6,893 nt of DNA from contig JAGVJS010000354.1 in NCBI GenBank assembly GCA_020051025.1, forward strand, positions 1-6,893. Reading direction: 5' to 3'. The notes below the pieces were generated by a model that did not search any database, was not told where the DNA came from, and saw only the letters and a list, made by a program, of their open reading frames with translations. Positions 1-5,793 of this stretch are shown here, one piece after another (position 1 is the stretch's first letter; the number at the start of each line of letters is the position of its first letter). The stretch is from Sphingobium sp. (lineage in GTDB: Bacteria > Pseudomonadota > Alphaproteobacteria > Sphingomonadales > Sphingomonadaceae). The position numbers and the translations under genes were made by a program.

Positions 1-762
1 GACATTGGGGCGGTTGGCGCCGGGCAGATAGGCCGCCAGCGCCTGTCGCGAATTAGGATCCGCCGGAACCGCCGCGATCCCGACCGGCTGGCCGGCCAGC
101 GCACTGAAGGACGGATCAATCTCGCCGCCGCCCGCGCCCGTCACATTGCCGATCGTGTCAAAAGGCAGACTGGGATCCGGGCGGATCGATCGCCGATCCT
201 GGCGCAATGCGCTCTGACGCAACAGCGTGGCGGACAGGGTCAGGCGCTTTTTCCCGCGTAATCGGGTCATGGCGAAACGCCCATCGGCCGTGCCACCCCC
301 ACCGTCCGTGCTGGTCTGGCCATTCACCATCGCCTCGAAGCCTTCAAACCTGGCCTTGGTGGTGAAGTTCAGGACCGGCTGGTTGGGCGGGTAACCCAAT
401 CCGGGCGCCGCTTCCTGTGGCAGCAGATCGAAGGACTGGATCGCGTCGAACGGCAGACTCTGCACCTCCTCGTCATCCAGCGGCCGCCGCCCGTTGACGG
501 CGTAAACGGGATTTGCGCCATCCGCCCCCTTCAGCTGCGCGCCCAGCCGCTGCATCATATCCTTGATGCTGGTGATGCCCATGGCCCGCAGTTCTTCCGC
601 GTCGAAATGGCGCAGCGGCTGCGCCTCGCCCACCTGACGCCGACCATTGACAACGATCGGATCGGCCGGTGCCGGCTTCGCGCCCTGGGCCAGCGCCTCT
701 CCGCCTGAAAGCATCAGGACAGTGCAGCCGATCAGCCTGCCATTAAAGGTGCGCTCGATCAT
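1..762 (-). CDS. TonB-dependent receptor-like outer-membrane protein, sphingomonad type (5' part, cut by window edge)
   Basis: Reading leftward from ATG at 762, the frame stays open for 254 codons to base 1, so only the N-terminal part is visible. Residues 1-26 look like a Sec signal peptide: R4 and R9, a hydrophobic stretch, and cleavage near ALAQ-G. A TonB-box-like DPIVVNGRR follows at 34-42. Residues about 50-140 resemble a plug domain, with VYAVNGRRPL at 86-95, then FDLLPQEAAPGLGYPPNQ (111-128) and VLNFTTK (130-136). The usual plug motif RGPQG is replaced by the LPxEAxxxxGYPPxQ pattern that I associate with a receptor-like family common in sphingomonads. The rest should be a beta barrel; that is inference. 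An in-frame TGA 27 bases upstream leaves ATG 762 as the only good start, yet it lacks a well-spaced Shine-Dalgarno. It follows the dioxygenase gene on the same strand after 155 bases with no terminator seen, so co-transcription is plausible. Ligand unknown. Confidence 0.8.
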   Translation of the reverse strand, partial: MIERTFNGRLIGCTVLMLSGGEALAQGAKPAPADPIVVNGRRQVGEAQPLRHFDAEELRAMGITSIKDMMQRLGAQLKGADGANPVYAVNGRRPLDDEEVQSLPFDAIQSFDLLPQEAAPGLGYPPNQPVLNFTTKARFEGFEAMVNGQTSTDGGGGTADGRFAMTRLRGKKRLTLSATLLRQSALRQDRRSIRPDPSLPFDTIGNVTGAGGGEIDPSFSALAGQPVGIAAVPADPNSRQALAAYLPGANRPNV

Positions 763-790
763 TCCGCCGCAAACAACCGCCTGACTTCAT
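743..790 (-). CDS. Possible 15-codon leader ORF overlapping the receptor-like start
   Basis: ATG at 790 is preceded by a perfect GGAGGT (minus strand of 797-802) at a 6-base spacing, the best ribosome site in this gap. The ORF is out of frame with the receptor gene and stops at TAA (743-745), 15 to 19 bases inside it. The peptide is MKSGGCLRRNDRAHL. It may deliver ribosomes to the adjacent weak start by termination-reinitiation. Alternatively, a one-base indel in the assembly or strain hides the true N-terminus of the receptor-like protein. No sequence similarity is recognised. Confidence 0.25.
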   Translation of the reverse strand: MKSGGCLRRNDRAHL

Positions 791-869
791 TGGAAGACCT
801 CCATTCAACGAATGCAGGACGCAGACAATGGAAAAATGCGAACGACTGTCGGATAATGATGCCGGTCAT
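759..869 (-). CDS. Possible small ORF coupled to the receptor-like gene
   Basis: A 36-codon ORF starts at ATG 869 and ends in a TGA that overlaps the receptor-like ATG as ATGA, the usual geometry for translational coupling. The peptide begins MTGIIIRQSFAFFHCLRP and ends EVRRLFAAE. I recognise no domain. A GGAA lies well upstream of the start but spacing is poor. It could be a real coupling ORF, a decayed remnant of a longer gene, or chance. The overlap and the weak ribosome site of the receptor gene are the only support. Confidence 0.25.
   Translation of the reverse strand: MTGIIIRQSFAFFHCLRPAFVEWRSSNEVRRLFAAE
797..802 (-). promoter_or_regulatory. Strong Shine-Dalgarno GGAGGT in the leader of the receptor-like gene
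   Basis: The minus strand reads GGAGGT-CTTCCA-ATG. This ideal ribosome site serves the ATG at 790, which is out of frame with the receptor-like gene starting 28 bases later. The site lies inside the 36-codon small ORF. Confidence 0.5.
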
Positions 870-917
870 GTCTGCGCCGTCCGGTTCCTTTGCCGGCCGT
901 GACGCAATCACCGGACA

Positions 918-2387
918 TCACGCCGCCAGCCCGATCTGATCCGCACTGGCCCAATTGCCATGCAGGCCAAAACGCAGCCGGATCGGCACGCGAATCTCCG
1001 CGATCGGGCCTCTGGCAATGTCCAGCGCGTCGAACAGCAACAGGTCGCTGCGATGCTCCTCCAGCCGGTTGCAGACCTGCACGATCCAGCCGTCGCCTTC
1101 GGGCGCATCCGTGCTGCGCGGGATAAAGCACGGTTCCTGCAACGACGATAGCGGCCCGCACCACCATGTCTGTTCTTCACCGGTCAGATGGTCGATCAGG
1201 CCCAGCGTGTTCATCAACATGCCGGACGGACTGCCCCCCTTCAATTCCACCGGCTTGGTCGGGTCGATCACCAGCAACCAGCCATAGCGATAGGGCAGGC
1301 CCGTCTGCCGATCATCGATCCGCGGAAACTCCCCCATCATGTTGGTCAGGCGCTGCACGCTGGTAAAATCCTCGCCGTTGGATGCCATATCGACCGTCCA
1401 GCGCGTCAGGAAGCTGGCCGCTTCCATGGGATTGAACGGCGCGCCGTGAATATCGGGGAAGAAGGGAAACATATTATTCTTCGCTTCCGGCGTGTCGAAA
1501 TGGATCTTCGTCCCTTCCTGGAAGGCGTTCATGACATGGCTGGCGAAGCAATTGTCGCGCCTGAACCAGCGGATATCCGCCGCGGTCGCATCGGCCCGGC
1601 GCGGCAACACGCCCAGATAGACGGGCAATGTCGTATCGAAGCCGAAATGCGGCAGCCCCTGTTCCAGCCGCTCCCTGCTGGACGTGCTGGGCACGACATG
1701 GAACAGCGCATAATCGGGCGTGATCGCAAAGTCGTGCATCATGGCGTAATAGGGCAGCTCGAACCACAGCTCCTGCTTCAGTTCGCCAGCAGGCGACACG
1801 ACATAATAGGTCATGTCGCGCGTCAACACCCCCTTGGCCGCATAGCCGAAGGCGATCATGTCGCCGGTCGCCGGGTCGATCTTGGGATGGGCGGTGAAAG
1901 TCTGGCCTGTCATCCTCCCTTCAAACCGGGTGTAACCGTCCGTCTCCAGCGTCGCTGGGTCCATCACCAGCGCCGGGCTATCCTCTTTCAGCGCATAGAG
2001 CCGTCCGCCATGGATGAACGCCGTGGTGTTCGCCGTGCCGCGTATCTTGCCCTTCACTGACTCATCATCGGTCAGTGGATTGCGATAGGCCCCGAAAAGC
2101 GCCCGCCCCGCCTCATGCTCCAATTTCCACTTATCGGTCTTCGCCCAGCGCTGCCGCAGGTCGACCCGGCCATCCTTGAACCGGAACATGGAAATCATAC
2201 CGTCGCCGTTGAAGGCTATGTCGTCGCCCAGCAGCGGCGGAAATTGCGGGTCCGGCTGCACCCGGTAGAAGGCGCCGTCCAGTTCCGGCGGCACCGCCCC
2301 CTTCATATCCAGATCGGCAATGTCCGCCTCGATCCGCGAAGGCGTGTTGAAACCCGTGAAGGACGGTGTGTCCGGAAAATGCGCCAC
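918..2387 (-). CDS. lsd: Lignostilbene-alpha,beta-dioxygenase (LsdA/NOV1-type carotenoid cleavage oxygenase)
   Basis: Non-haem Fe(II) oxygenase that splits the central C=C bond of 4-hydroxystilbenes with O2 to give two aromatic aldehydes; cytosolic. The 489-residue length matches LsdA/NOV1. The four iron-binding histidines are present at H167 (FTAHPK), H218 (YAMMHDF), H284 (FASHVMN) and H476 (GLHGNW). F59, Y101 and K134, which contact the phenolic ring of the stilbene in this family, are also present. With GTG 2387 as codon 1 all of these fall at the residue numbers I recall for LsdA/NOV1, so this start is well supported. The start is preceded by AGGGAGAGGA at a 6-base spacing. A longer frame from GTG 2432 exists, but that codon lies in the predicted promoter. 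Divergent from marR, with a MarR-type operator on its promoter. Likely substrates are stilbenes from lignin beta-1 or beta-5 dimers, or resveratrol-like compounds. Which paralogue (LsdA, LsdD, NOV2) cannot be decided by eye. Confidence 0.93.
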   Translation of the reverse strand: MAHFPDTPSFTGFNTPSRIEADIADLDMKGAVPPELDGAFYRVQPDPQFPPLLGDDIAFNGDGMISMFRFKDGRVDLRQRWAKTDKWKLEHEAGRALFGAYRNPLTDDESVKGKIRGTANTTAFIHGGRLYALKEDSPALVMDPATLETDGYTRFEGRMTGQTFTAHPKIDPATGDMIAFGYAAKGVLTRDMTYYVVSPAGELKQELWFELPYYAMMHDFAITPDYALFHVVPSTSSRERLEQGLPHFGFDTTLPVYLGVLPRRADATAADIRWFRRDNCFASHVMNAFQEGTKIHFDTPEAKNNMFPFFPDIHGAPFNPMEAASFLTRWTVDMASNGEDFTSVQRLTNMMGEFPRIDDRQTGLPYRYGWLLVIDPTKPVELKGGSPSGMLMNTLGLIDHLTGEEQTWWCGPLSSLQEPCFIPRSTDAPEGDGWIVQVCNRLEEHRSDLLLFDALDIARGPIAEIRVPIRLRFGLHGNWASADQIGLAA

Positions 2388-2393
2388 GGATGA

Positions 2394-2403
2394 TCCTCTC
2401 CCT
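2394..2403 (-). promoter_or_regulatory. Ribosome binding site that fixes the dioxygenase start at GTG 2387
   Basis: The minus strand reads AGGGAGAGGA, then TCATCC, then GTG. The spacing is ideal. Active-site numbering identical to the known enzymes supports the same start over the longer frame beginning at 2432. Confidence 0.75.
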
Positions 2404-2418
2404 GCTTTGGTTGAGGAT

Positions 2419-2446
2419 ATTGTATGTAACACTCACATTTTTTCAA
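2419..2446 (-). promoter_or_regulatory. Predicted sigma70-type promoter of the dioxygenase gene
   Basis: On the minus strand, TTGAAA (2446-2441) and TACAAT (2424-2419) are separated by 16 bases. Each box matches the consensus at 5 of 6 positions. Transcription would begin near 2412, leaving about 25 bases of leader with the ribosome site. The 19-bp palindrome at 2420-2438 covers most of the -10 box and most of the spacer, which suits repression. Confidence 0.6.
2420..2438. promoter_or_regulatory. Candidate MarR operator, site A
   Basis: Plus strand TTGTATGT-AAC-ACTCACAT is an imperfect palindrome. It shares 14 of 19 positions with the site at 3130-3148, and the extra A before it is also shared. 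The half-sites agree while the three central bases differ completely, as expected when a symmetric dimer reads the arms. It sits between the divergent dioxygenase and marR genes. Binding by the local MarR protein is inferred. Confidence 0.55.
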
Positions 2447-2455
2447 GCCACAGGA

Positions 2456-2484
2456 TTGACGATCCAATCTTTACTCCGCACACT
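2456..2484 (+). promoter_or_regulatory. Tentative marR promoter, possibly giving a leaderless mRNA
   Basis: TTGACG (2456-2461) is a good -35 box (5 of 6). At 17 bases it is followed only by CACACT (2479-2484), a poor -10 box. If used, transcription would start at or near the marR ATG at 2491. No Shine-Dalgarno lies before that ATG, so a leaderless transcript would fit. This is weak evidence. Confidence 0.25.
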
Positions 2485-2490
2485 GTTATT

Positions 2491-2955
2491 ATGAATACCA
2501 TGAAAGACCTTGAACCGCTCGACCTCTTCCCCGATCCCGGCCTCAGCGGCATCGACGGCCTGGTCGGTTTCCACATCCGGCTGGCCAGCGCGGCAGTCTA
2601 CCAGCATTTTACCGAGACGTTCAGTGACCTCGGCCTCACCCAGAAGCAGGTCGCGGTCCTCTGGTTGATCGAGGATCAGCCCGGCATCGCCCAGGCCGAT
2701 ATTGGCCGGCGGCTCAAGATGGACCGGGCAAGCGTCATGGCCATCGTCAATCGCATGCAGGACCGGGGTTTCCTGACCCGTGGCGCCTCCGCGCAGGACC
2801 GTCGGCGCCAGACTTTGAGCCTGACCGACAGCGGCCGCGACTCGCTGGCCGACGCCCGCATTTGTATCGCGGAGCATGAAAACTGGCTGAAGGCGCGGTT
2901 CAGCCCGGCCGAAACCGCTATGCTCGTGGAGTTGCTGCGCCGCGTCTACGTCTGA
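2491..2955 (+). CDS. MarR-family transcriptional regulator
   Basis: A 154-residue protein of typical MarR length. Residues about 20-45 form the N-terminal dimer helix (GIDGLVGFHIRLASAAVYQHF). The winged helix-turn-helix spans about 50-112: GLTQKQVAVLWLI, AQADIGRRLKMDRASVMAIV as the HTH with recognition helix near 78-92, then the wing with D103-R104-R105 and LSLTDSGR. The C-terminal helices complete the dimer interface. MarR proteins usually repress neighbouring genes and release DNA on binding a small aromatic or its CoA thioester. Divergent from the dioxygenase gene and upstream of the receptor, both of which carry the same palindrome, so it is the natural candidate regulator of both. ATG 2491 is chosen for family length; ATG 2500 in the same frame is an alternative. 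Neither has a clear Shine-Dalgarno. The frame is open upstream to 2320, but that part runs through the dioxygenase promoter and 5' end. The effector is unknown. Confidence 0.9.
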   Translation: MNTMKDLEPLDLFPDPGLSGIDGLVGFHIRLASAAVYQHFTETFSDLGLTQKQVAVLWLIEDQPGIAQADIGRRLKMDRASVMAIVNRMQDRGFLTRGASAQDRRRQTLSLTDSGRDSLADARICIAEHENWLKARFSPAETAMLVELLRRVYV

Positions 2956-2960
2956 CCGCA

Positions 2961-2977
2961 CCCGCTAACGTAGCGGG
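2961..2977 (+). terminator. Hairpin just after marR, possible terminator
   Basis: CCCGCTA-ACG-TAGCGGG forms a perfect 7-bp stem with a 3-base loop beginning 6 bases after the marR TGA. Only a short ATTTCC follows, so there is no real T tract. It may be a weak terminator or an mRNA 3' stabiliser separating marR from the receptor gene. Confidence 0.4.
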
Positions 2978-3032
2978 CGATTTCCGGGCCTTCCTTCTCC
3001 TCTCCGGCGCAAGCTGTTACTGGCACTACCAC

Positions 3033-3079
3033 CAATAGAGACAACAGCATTATTTGCCCTCTCGCAATAGAGGCAAATA
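3033..3079. repeat. Direct and inverted repeats upstream of the receptor promoter
   Basis: An inverted repeat pairs TATTTGCCCTCT (3051-3062) with AGAGGCAAATA (3069-3079), 11 bp with one bulged C and a 6-base loop. Overlapping it, CAATAGAGRCAA occurs as a direct repeat at 3033-3044 and 3065-3076, 11 of 12 identical and 32 bases apart, close to three helical turns. The block ends about 35 bases before the candidate -35 box. It could bind a second regulator, such as an activator, or fold as a hairpin. No T tract follows, so a terminator role is unlikely. Apart from this block, the promoter, operator B and the marR hairpin, I see nothing else in the 2956-3229 gap. Confidence 0.4.
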
Positions 3080-3114
3080 TTGCCACAATGTTCACCGTCG
3101 GGGCGATCAAGCCC

Positions 3115-3143
3115 TTGCAACGGGCAAAATTGTATGTCTTACT
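3115..3143 (+). promoter_or_regulatory. Candidate promoter of the TonB-dependent receptor
   Basis: TTGCAA (3115-3120) and CTTACT (3138-3143) are separated by 17 bases. The -10 box is poor (3 of 6) but is preceded by TGT, an extended -10 feature. Operator B covers the -10 region. The leader would be about 80 bases. AACAAT at 3144-3149 is an alternative -10 without a good -35. Confidence 0.35.
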
Positions 3144-3148
3144 AACAA
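3130..3148. promoter_or_regulatory. Candidate MarR operator, site B
   Basis: TTGTATGT-CTT-ACTAACAA is a near-palindrome: the right arm read in reverse complement is TTGTTAGT, matching the left arm at 6 of 8 positions. It is the more symmetric of the two copies and lies over the predicted receptor -10 box. The same motif at 2420-2438 covers the dioxygenase promoter. I found no third copy in the gaps at 763-917 or 5726-5793. Confidence 0.55.
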
Positions 3149-3229
3149 TCAACACACAGCATGTCACAAGGCGGGTCACGTCCGGTCAGGGCGGATCTTG
3201 TAAAGCCGGATTAGGAGAGGGGATTACCC

Positions 3230-5725
3230 ATGCAACACGATCTTCGTGCAATGATGTCGCGCGCCCTGTTGGCGTCGGCCTCCATCCTCGCAATCACCAC
3301 GCCAGCCTCGGCCCAATCGCAGGCCCAGTCGCCCGCCGCGGCCCCGCAGGAAGCCGCGTCGCAATCATCCGTTGCCGACATCGTCGTCACCGCCCAGTTC
3401 CGCGCCCAGCGTTTGCAGGACACGCCGATCTCCATCACCGCCGTCGGCGCCGCCGAACTGGAGGCCAAGAGCCAGACCAACCTCGCGCAGATGGCCGATG
3501 CCGCGCCCAACGTGTCGCTGAAACCGCAAGGCGCCTCCTTCGGCCCGTCCATCACCGCGTCGATCCGCGGCGTCGGCCAGAACGACTTCAACCCCGCCTA
3601 TGAACCGGGCGTCGGCATCTATATCGACGATGTCTATTATCCGCAGCTGACCGGCGCGGTGTTCGAACTGCTCGACCTCGACCGCGTCGAAATCCTGCGC
3701 GGCCCGCAGGGTACGCTCGCCGGACGCAATGCCGAAGGCGGCGCAATCAAGCTCTATTCCAAGCGCCCCAGCGGCGACGGTGGCGGCTTTGTCGAGGTCA
3801 ATTACGGCATCCGCAACCGCATCGGCATCCGCGCCGCCGCCGATTTCGGCCTTACCGATACGCTGGCCGTCCGCATTTCCGGCGTCGCCAAGCAGCAGGA
3901 CGGCTTTGTCGACCGCATCGACTATGGCTGCGCCAATCCGGGCAGCGGCATCCCGGCAACCCAGCCGGCCGGCGACTGCACCATCAGCAAGCTGGGCGGC
4001 GTGGGCTATCAGGCGATCCGCGCCATCGCCTTCTGGGAACCCAGCGACAAGCTGGATGTGACGGTGATCGGCGATTACACGCGCGACGAACATACGATCG
4101 CCGGCGAAGTGCTGATCGCGACCAACCCGGTCAATTCGCCCAACACCAACCCGGCGCCGGGCGTCGTCTATGACGATCGCTTCATCTGTGGCCGTTACTG
4201 CAACTATATCGGCACCGGCCAGCCGGCGGGCACATGGACGCCCCCCATCCCGGTCGATCCCTATGGCGCAGCCGGCACGCCGCTTGCCGCGACCCAGGGC
4301 ACGGACCGCAGCCTCTACAAGGGCTGGGGCGTGTCGGGCCAGATCAACTATGCCTTGTCCGACGCCTTCAAGCTGACGTCGATCACCGGATACCGCACCT
4401 TCAACACCCGGTTCGATTCCGACGACGATATCTCGCCTGCCAATATCGGATTCGGCCGCAACTATCTGGAAAATTGGAGCTTCAGTCAGGAAGTCCGGTT
4501 GAACGCGGAACTGGGCGACAATCTCAACGCCACGGTCGGCGGCTATTATTTCAAGCAGGATTCAACCTACGACTCGCTTCAGGACATTCGCTACGTTCCG
4601 GTCTATCCGCTGCAATTCCGCCAGCCTGATCCGACCAAGGCCGAAGCGAAGGCCGCCTTTGCCCATCTGTCCTGGAAGCCGATCGACCGCCTGACGCTGA
4701 GCGGCGGCCTGCGCTACACGACGGAAACCAAGGACCAGACCTATTATCGTCTGAACTTCGACGGCACGGTCAATCGCTTCCTCGATCCGGTCGGCGCGGC
4801 CTATGGCATCGGCTATTCCGGCGCCGACACGCTCGACTATAATGGCAATGGCAACACCACAGAGACGGTCACGGCGCTGTCGGGCCTGACCGCCCACTAC
4901 AGCGCCAAGCGTTGGGATTACCGCGTCGCGGCCGACTATCGCCTGACCGACAGCCTGATGGTCTATGGATCGGTATCGACCGGCTTCAAGGGCGGCGGCT
5001 CCAACCCGCGCCCCTTCACGACGGAACAAGTCATCGCCTTCCGCCCGGAAAAGCTGACCGCCTATGAAATCGGCTTCAAGAGCGACTTCTTCAATCGCCG
5101 CGTCCGCCTGAACGCCGCCGCCTTCATCAACGACTATACCGATATCCAGATTCCAGTGCTGACCTGCCCGACCGCCCCCTGCGCCGCCCGCCTCAATGCC
5201 GGCGATGCACGGGTCAAGGGGTTTGAGGCGGAACTGTCCGCTTACCCGATCGACGGCCTCGCGATCGACGCGTCGATCAGCTATCTCGATTTCAAATATA
5301 TCGCCAGCAGCCTCGATCCGGCGGCGGCCTATCCGACCAATCCGGGCGGCGTATCGGCCGACGATCCGCCAGTCTCGCCGCCCTGGAAGTTCAGCGTCGG
5401 CGCCCAGTATAAGATCGACCTGGACAAGGCCGGCAGCCTGACCCCGCGCTTCGACGTCACCTATGAAGACAAGAAGTTCGGCGGTTCGGCCGTCATCAAC
5501 GGCACCCGCATCCTCAATTTCGTACCGGCCTATACGCTCGCCAATGCGCGACTGACCTGGCAGAATGCGGACGAGGATCTCGACGTCTCGTTCGAAGTCA
5601 CCAATCTCTTCGACAAATATTATTATCTCTCCGTCTTCGACCTGCGCGGCGCAGGCGCAGGCGTGCGCAAGGCACGCCCCGGCAATCCGCGCGAATGGGC
5701 GATCACGGTGAAGAAGAAATTCTAA
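3230..5725 (+). CDS. TonB-dependent outer-membrane receptor
   Basis: A complete 831-residue TonB-dependent transporter, which takes up large or scarce ligands across the outer membrane using TonB-ExbBD energy. Residues 1-28 are a signal peptide (RALLASASILAITTPASA, cleaved before Q29). The TonB box is DIVVTAQ at 50-56. The plug runs from about 62 to 180, with SIRGVGQND (111-119), GIYIDDVYYP (129-138) and the hallmark RVEILRGPQGTLAGRNAEGG (152-171). The remainder is the 22-strand barrel, ending NLFDKYYYLSVFDLRG and a terminal Phe used for BAM insertion. Six cysteines fall as three close pairs (234/250, 320/324, 646/651), probably disulfides in surface loops. AGGAGAGGGG at 3213-3222 precedes the ATG. 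The set of neighbours (stilbene dioxygenase, MarR, LigF-like GSTs) suggests an aromatic oligomer as ligand rather than iron-siderophore; this is inference, and the sequence alone does not tell the ligand. A MarR-type operator lies on its promoter. Confidence 0.94.
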   Translation: MQHDLRAMMSRALLASASILAITTPASAQSQAQSPAAAPQEAASQSSVADIVVTAQFRAQRLQDTPISITAVGAAELEAKSQTNLAQMADAAPNVSLKPQGASFGPSITASIRGVGQNDFNPAYEPGVGIYIDDVYYPQLTGAVFELLDLDRVEILRGPQGTLAGRNAEGGAIKLYSKRPSGDGGGFVEVNYGIRNRIGIRAAADFGLTDTLAVRISGVAKQQDGFVDRIDYGCANPGSGIPATQPAGDCTISKLGGVGYQAIRAIAFWEPSDKLDVTVIGDYTRDEHTIAGEVLIATNPVNSPNTNPAPGVVYDDRFICGRYCNYIGTGQPAGTWTPPIPVDPYGAAGTPLAATQGTDRSLYKGWGVSGQINYALSDAFKLTSITGYRTFNTRFDSDDDISPANIGFGRNYLENWSFSQEVRLNAELGDNLNATVGGYYFKQDSTYDSLQDIRYVPVYPLQFRQPDPTKAEAKAAFAHLSWKPIDRLTLSGGLRYTTETKDQTYYRLNFDGTVNRFLDPVGAAYGIGYSGADTLDYNGNGNTTETVTALSGLTAHYSAKRWDYRVAADYRLTDSLMVYGSVSTGFKGGGSNPRPFTTEQVIAFRPEKLTAYEIGFKSDFFNRRVRLNAAAFINDYTDIQIPVLTCPTAPCAARLNAGDARVKGFEAELSAYPIDGLAIDASISYLDFKYIASSLDPAAAYPTNPGGVSADDPPVSPPWKFSVGAQYKIDLDKAGSLTPRFDVTYEDKKFGGSAVINGTRILNFVPAYTLANARLTWQNADEDLDVSFEVTNLFDKYYYLSVFDLRGAGAGVRKARPGNPREWAITVKKKF

Positions 5726-5739
5726 GGCCTCCCCCTTGG

Positions 5740-5774
5740 CGGGTTGGGCAGCGCACGGCCCGACCCGTCTTTTT
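5740..5774 (+). terminator. Intrinsic terminator between receptor and GST genes
   Basis: CGGGTTGGGC (5740-5749) pairs with GCCCGACCCG (5758-5767), a 10-bp stem with one G-U wobble and the 8-base loop AGCGCACG. TCTTTTTAT follows at once (5768-5776). This is a textbook Rho-independent terminator 14 bases after the receptor stop. Its T tract ends only about 18 bases before the GST start and abuts that gene's ribosome site. Confidence 0.8.
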
Positions 5775-5793
5775 ATCAGGAGACGCATCCGGC

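Noticed and set aside
859..917. Possible terminator hairpin after the dioxygenase gene built on CCGG repeats
   Set aside because: The CCGG units are each self-complementary, give only 4-bp stems, and no T tract follows on the minus strand.
805..1167. Minus-strand 120-codon frame overlapping the dioxygenase 3' end
   Set aside because: Arg-rich out-of-frame translation of the dioxygenase gene, with no ribosome site and no domain.
2388..2432. N-terminal extension of the dioxygenase from GTG 2432 (15 extra residues)
   Set aside because: The extension covers the predicted -10 box, the operator and the Shine-Dalgarno, and it breaks the match of active-site numbering to known LSD enzymes.
2320..2490. 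N-terminal extension of the MarR protein upstream of ATG 2491
   Set aside because: It runs antisense through the dioxygenase 5' end and the shared promoter region, and it would make the protein far longer than the family.
3163..3189. GTCAC / GTCAC / GTCAG repeats before the receptor ribosome site
   Set aside because: Five-base units at unequal spacing (12 and 10 bases); too short to separate from chance.
4562..5788. Long minus-strand open frame (408 codons) opposite the receptor
   Set aside because: A codon-bias shadow of the GC-rich receptor gene; its Ala/Arg/Gly/Ile-rich translation has no recognisable domain. The same holds for 1188-2060 on the plus strand opposite the dioxygenase and for 3365-4093 and 5776-6420 on the minus strand.
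5695..5793. N-terminal extension of the first GST into the receptor gene
   Set aside because: It overlaps the receptor 3' end and the terminator hairpin. The GST fold begins right after ATG 5794, which has its own AGGAG.
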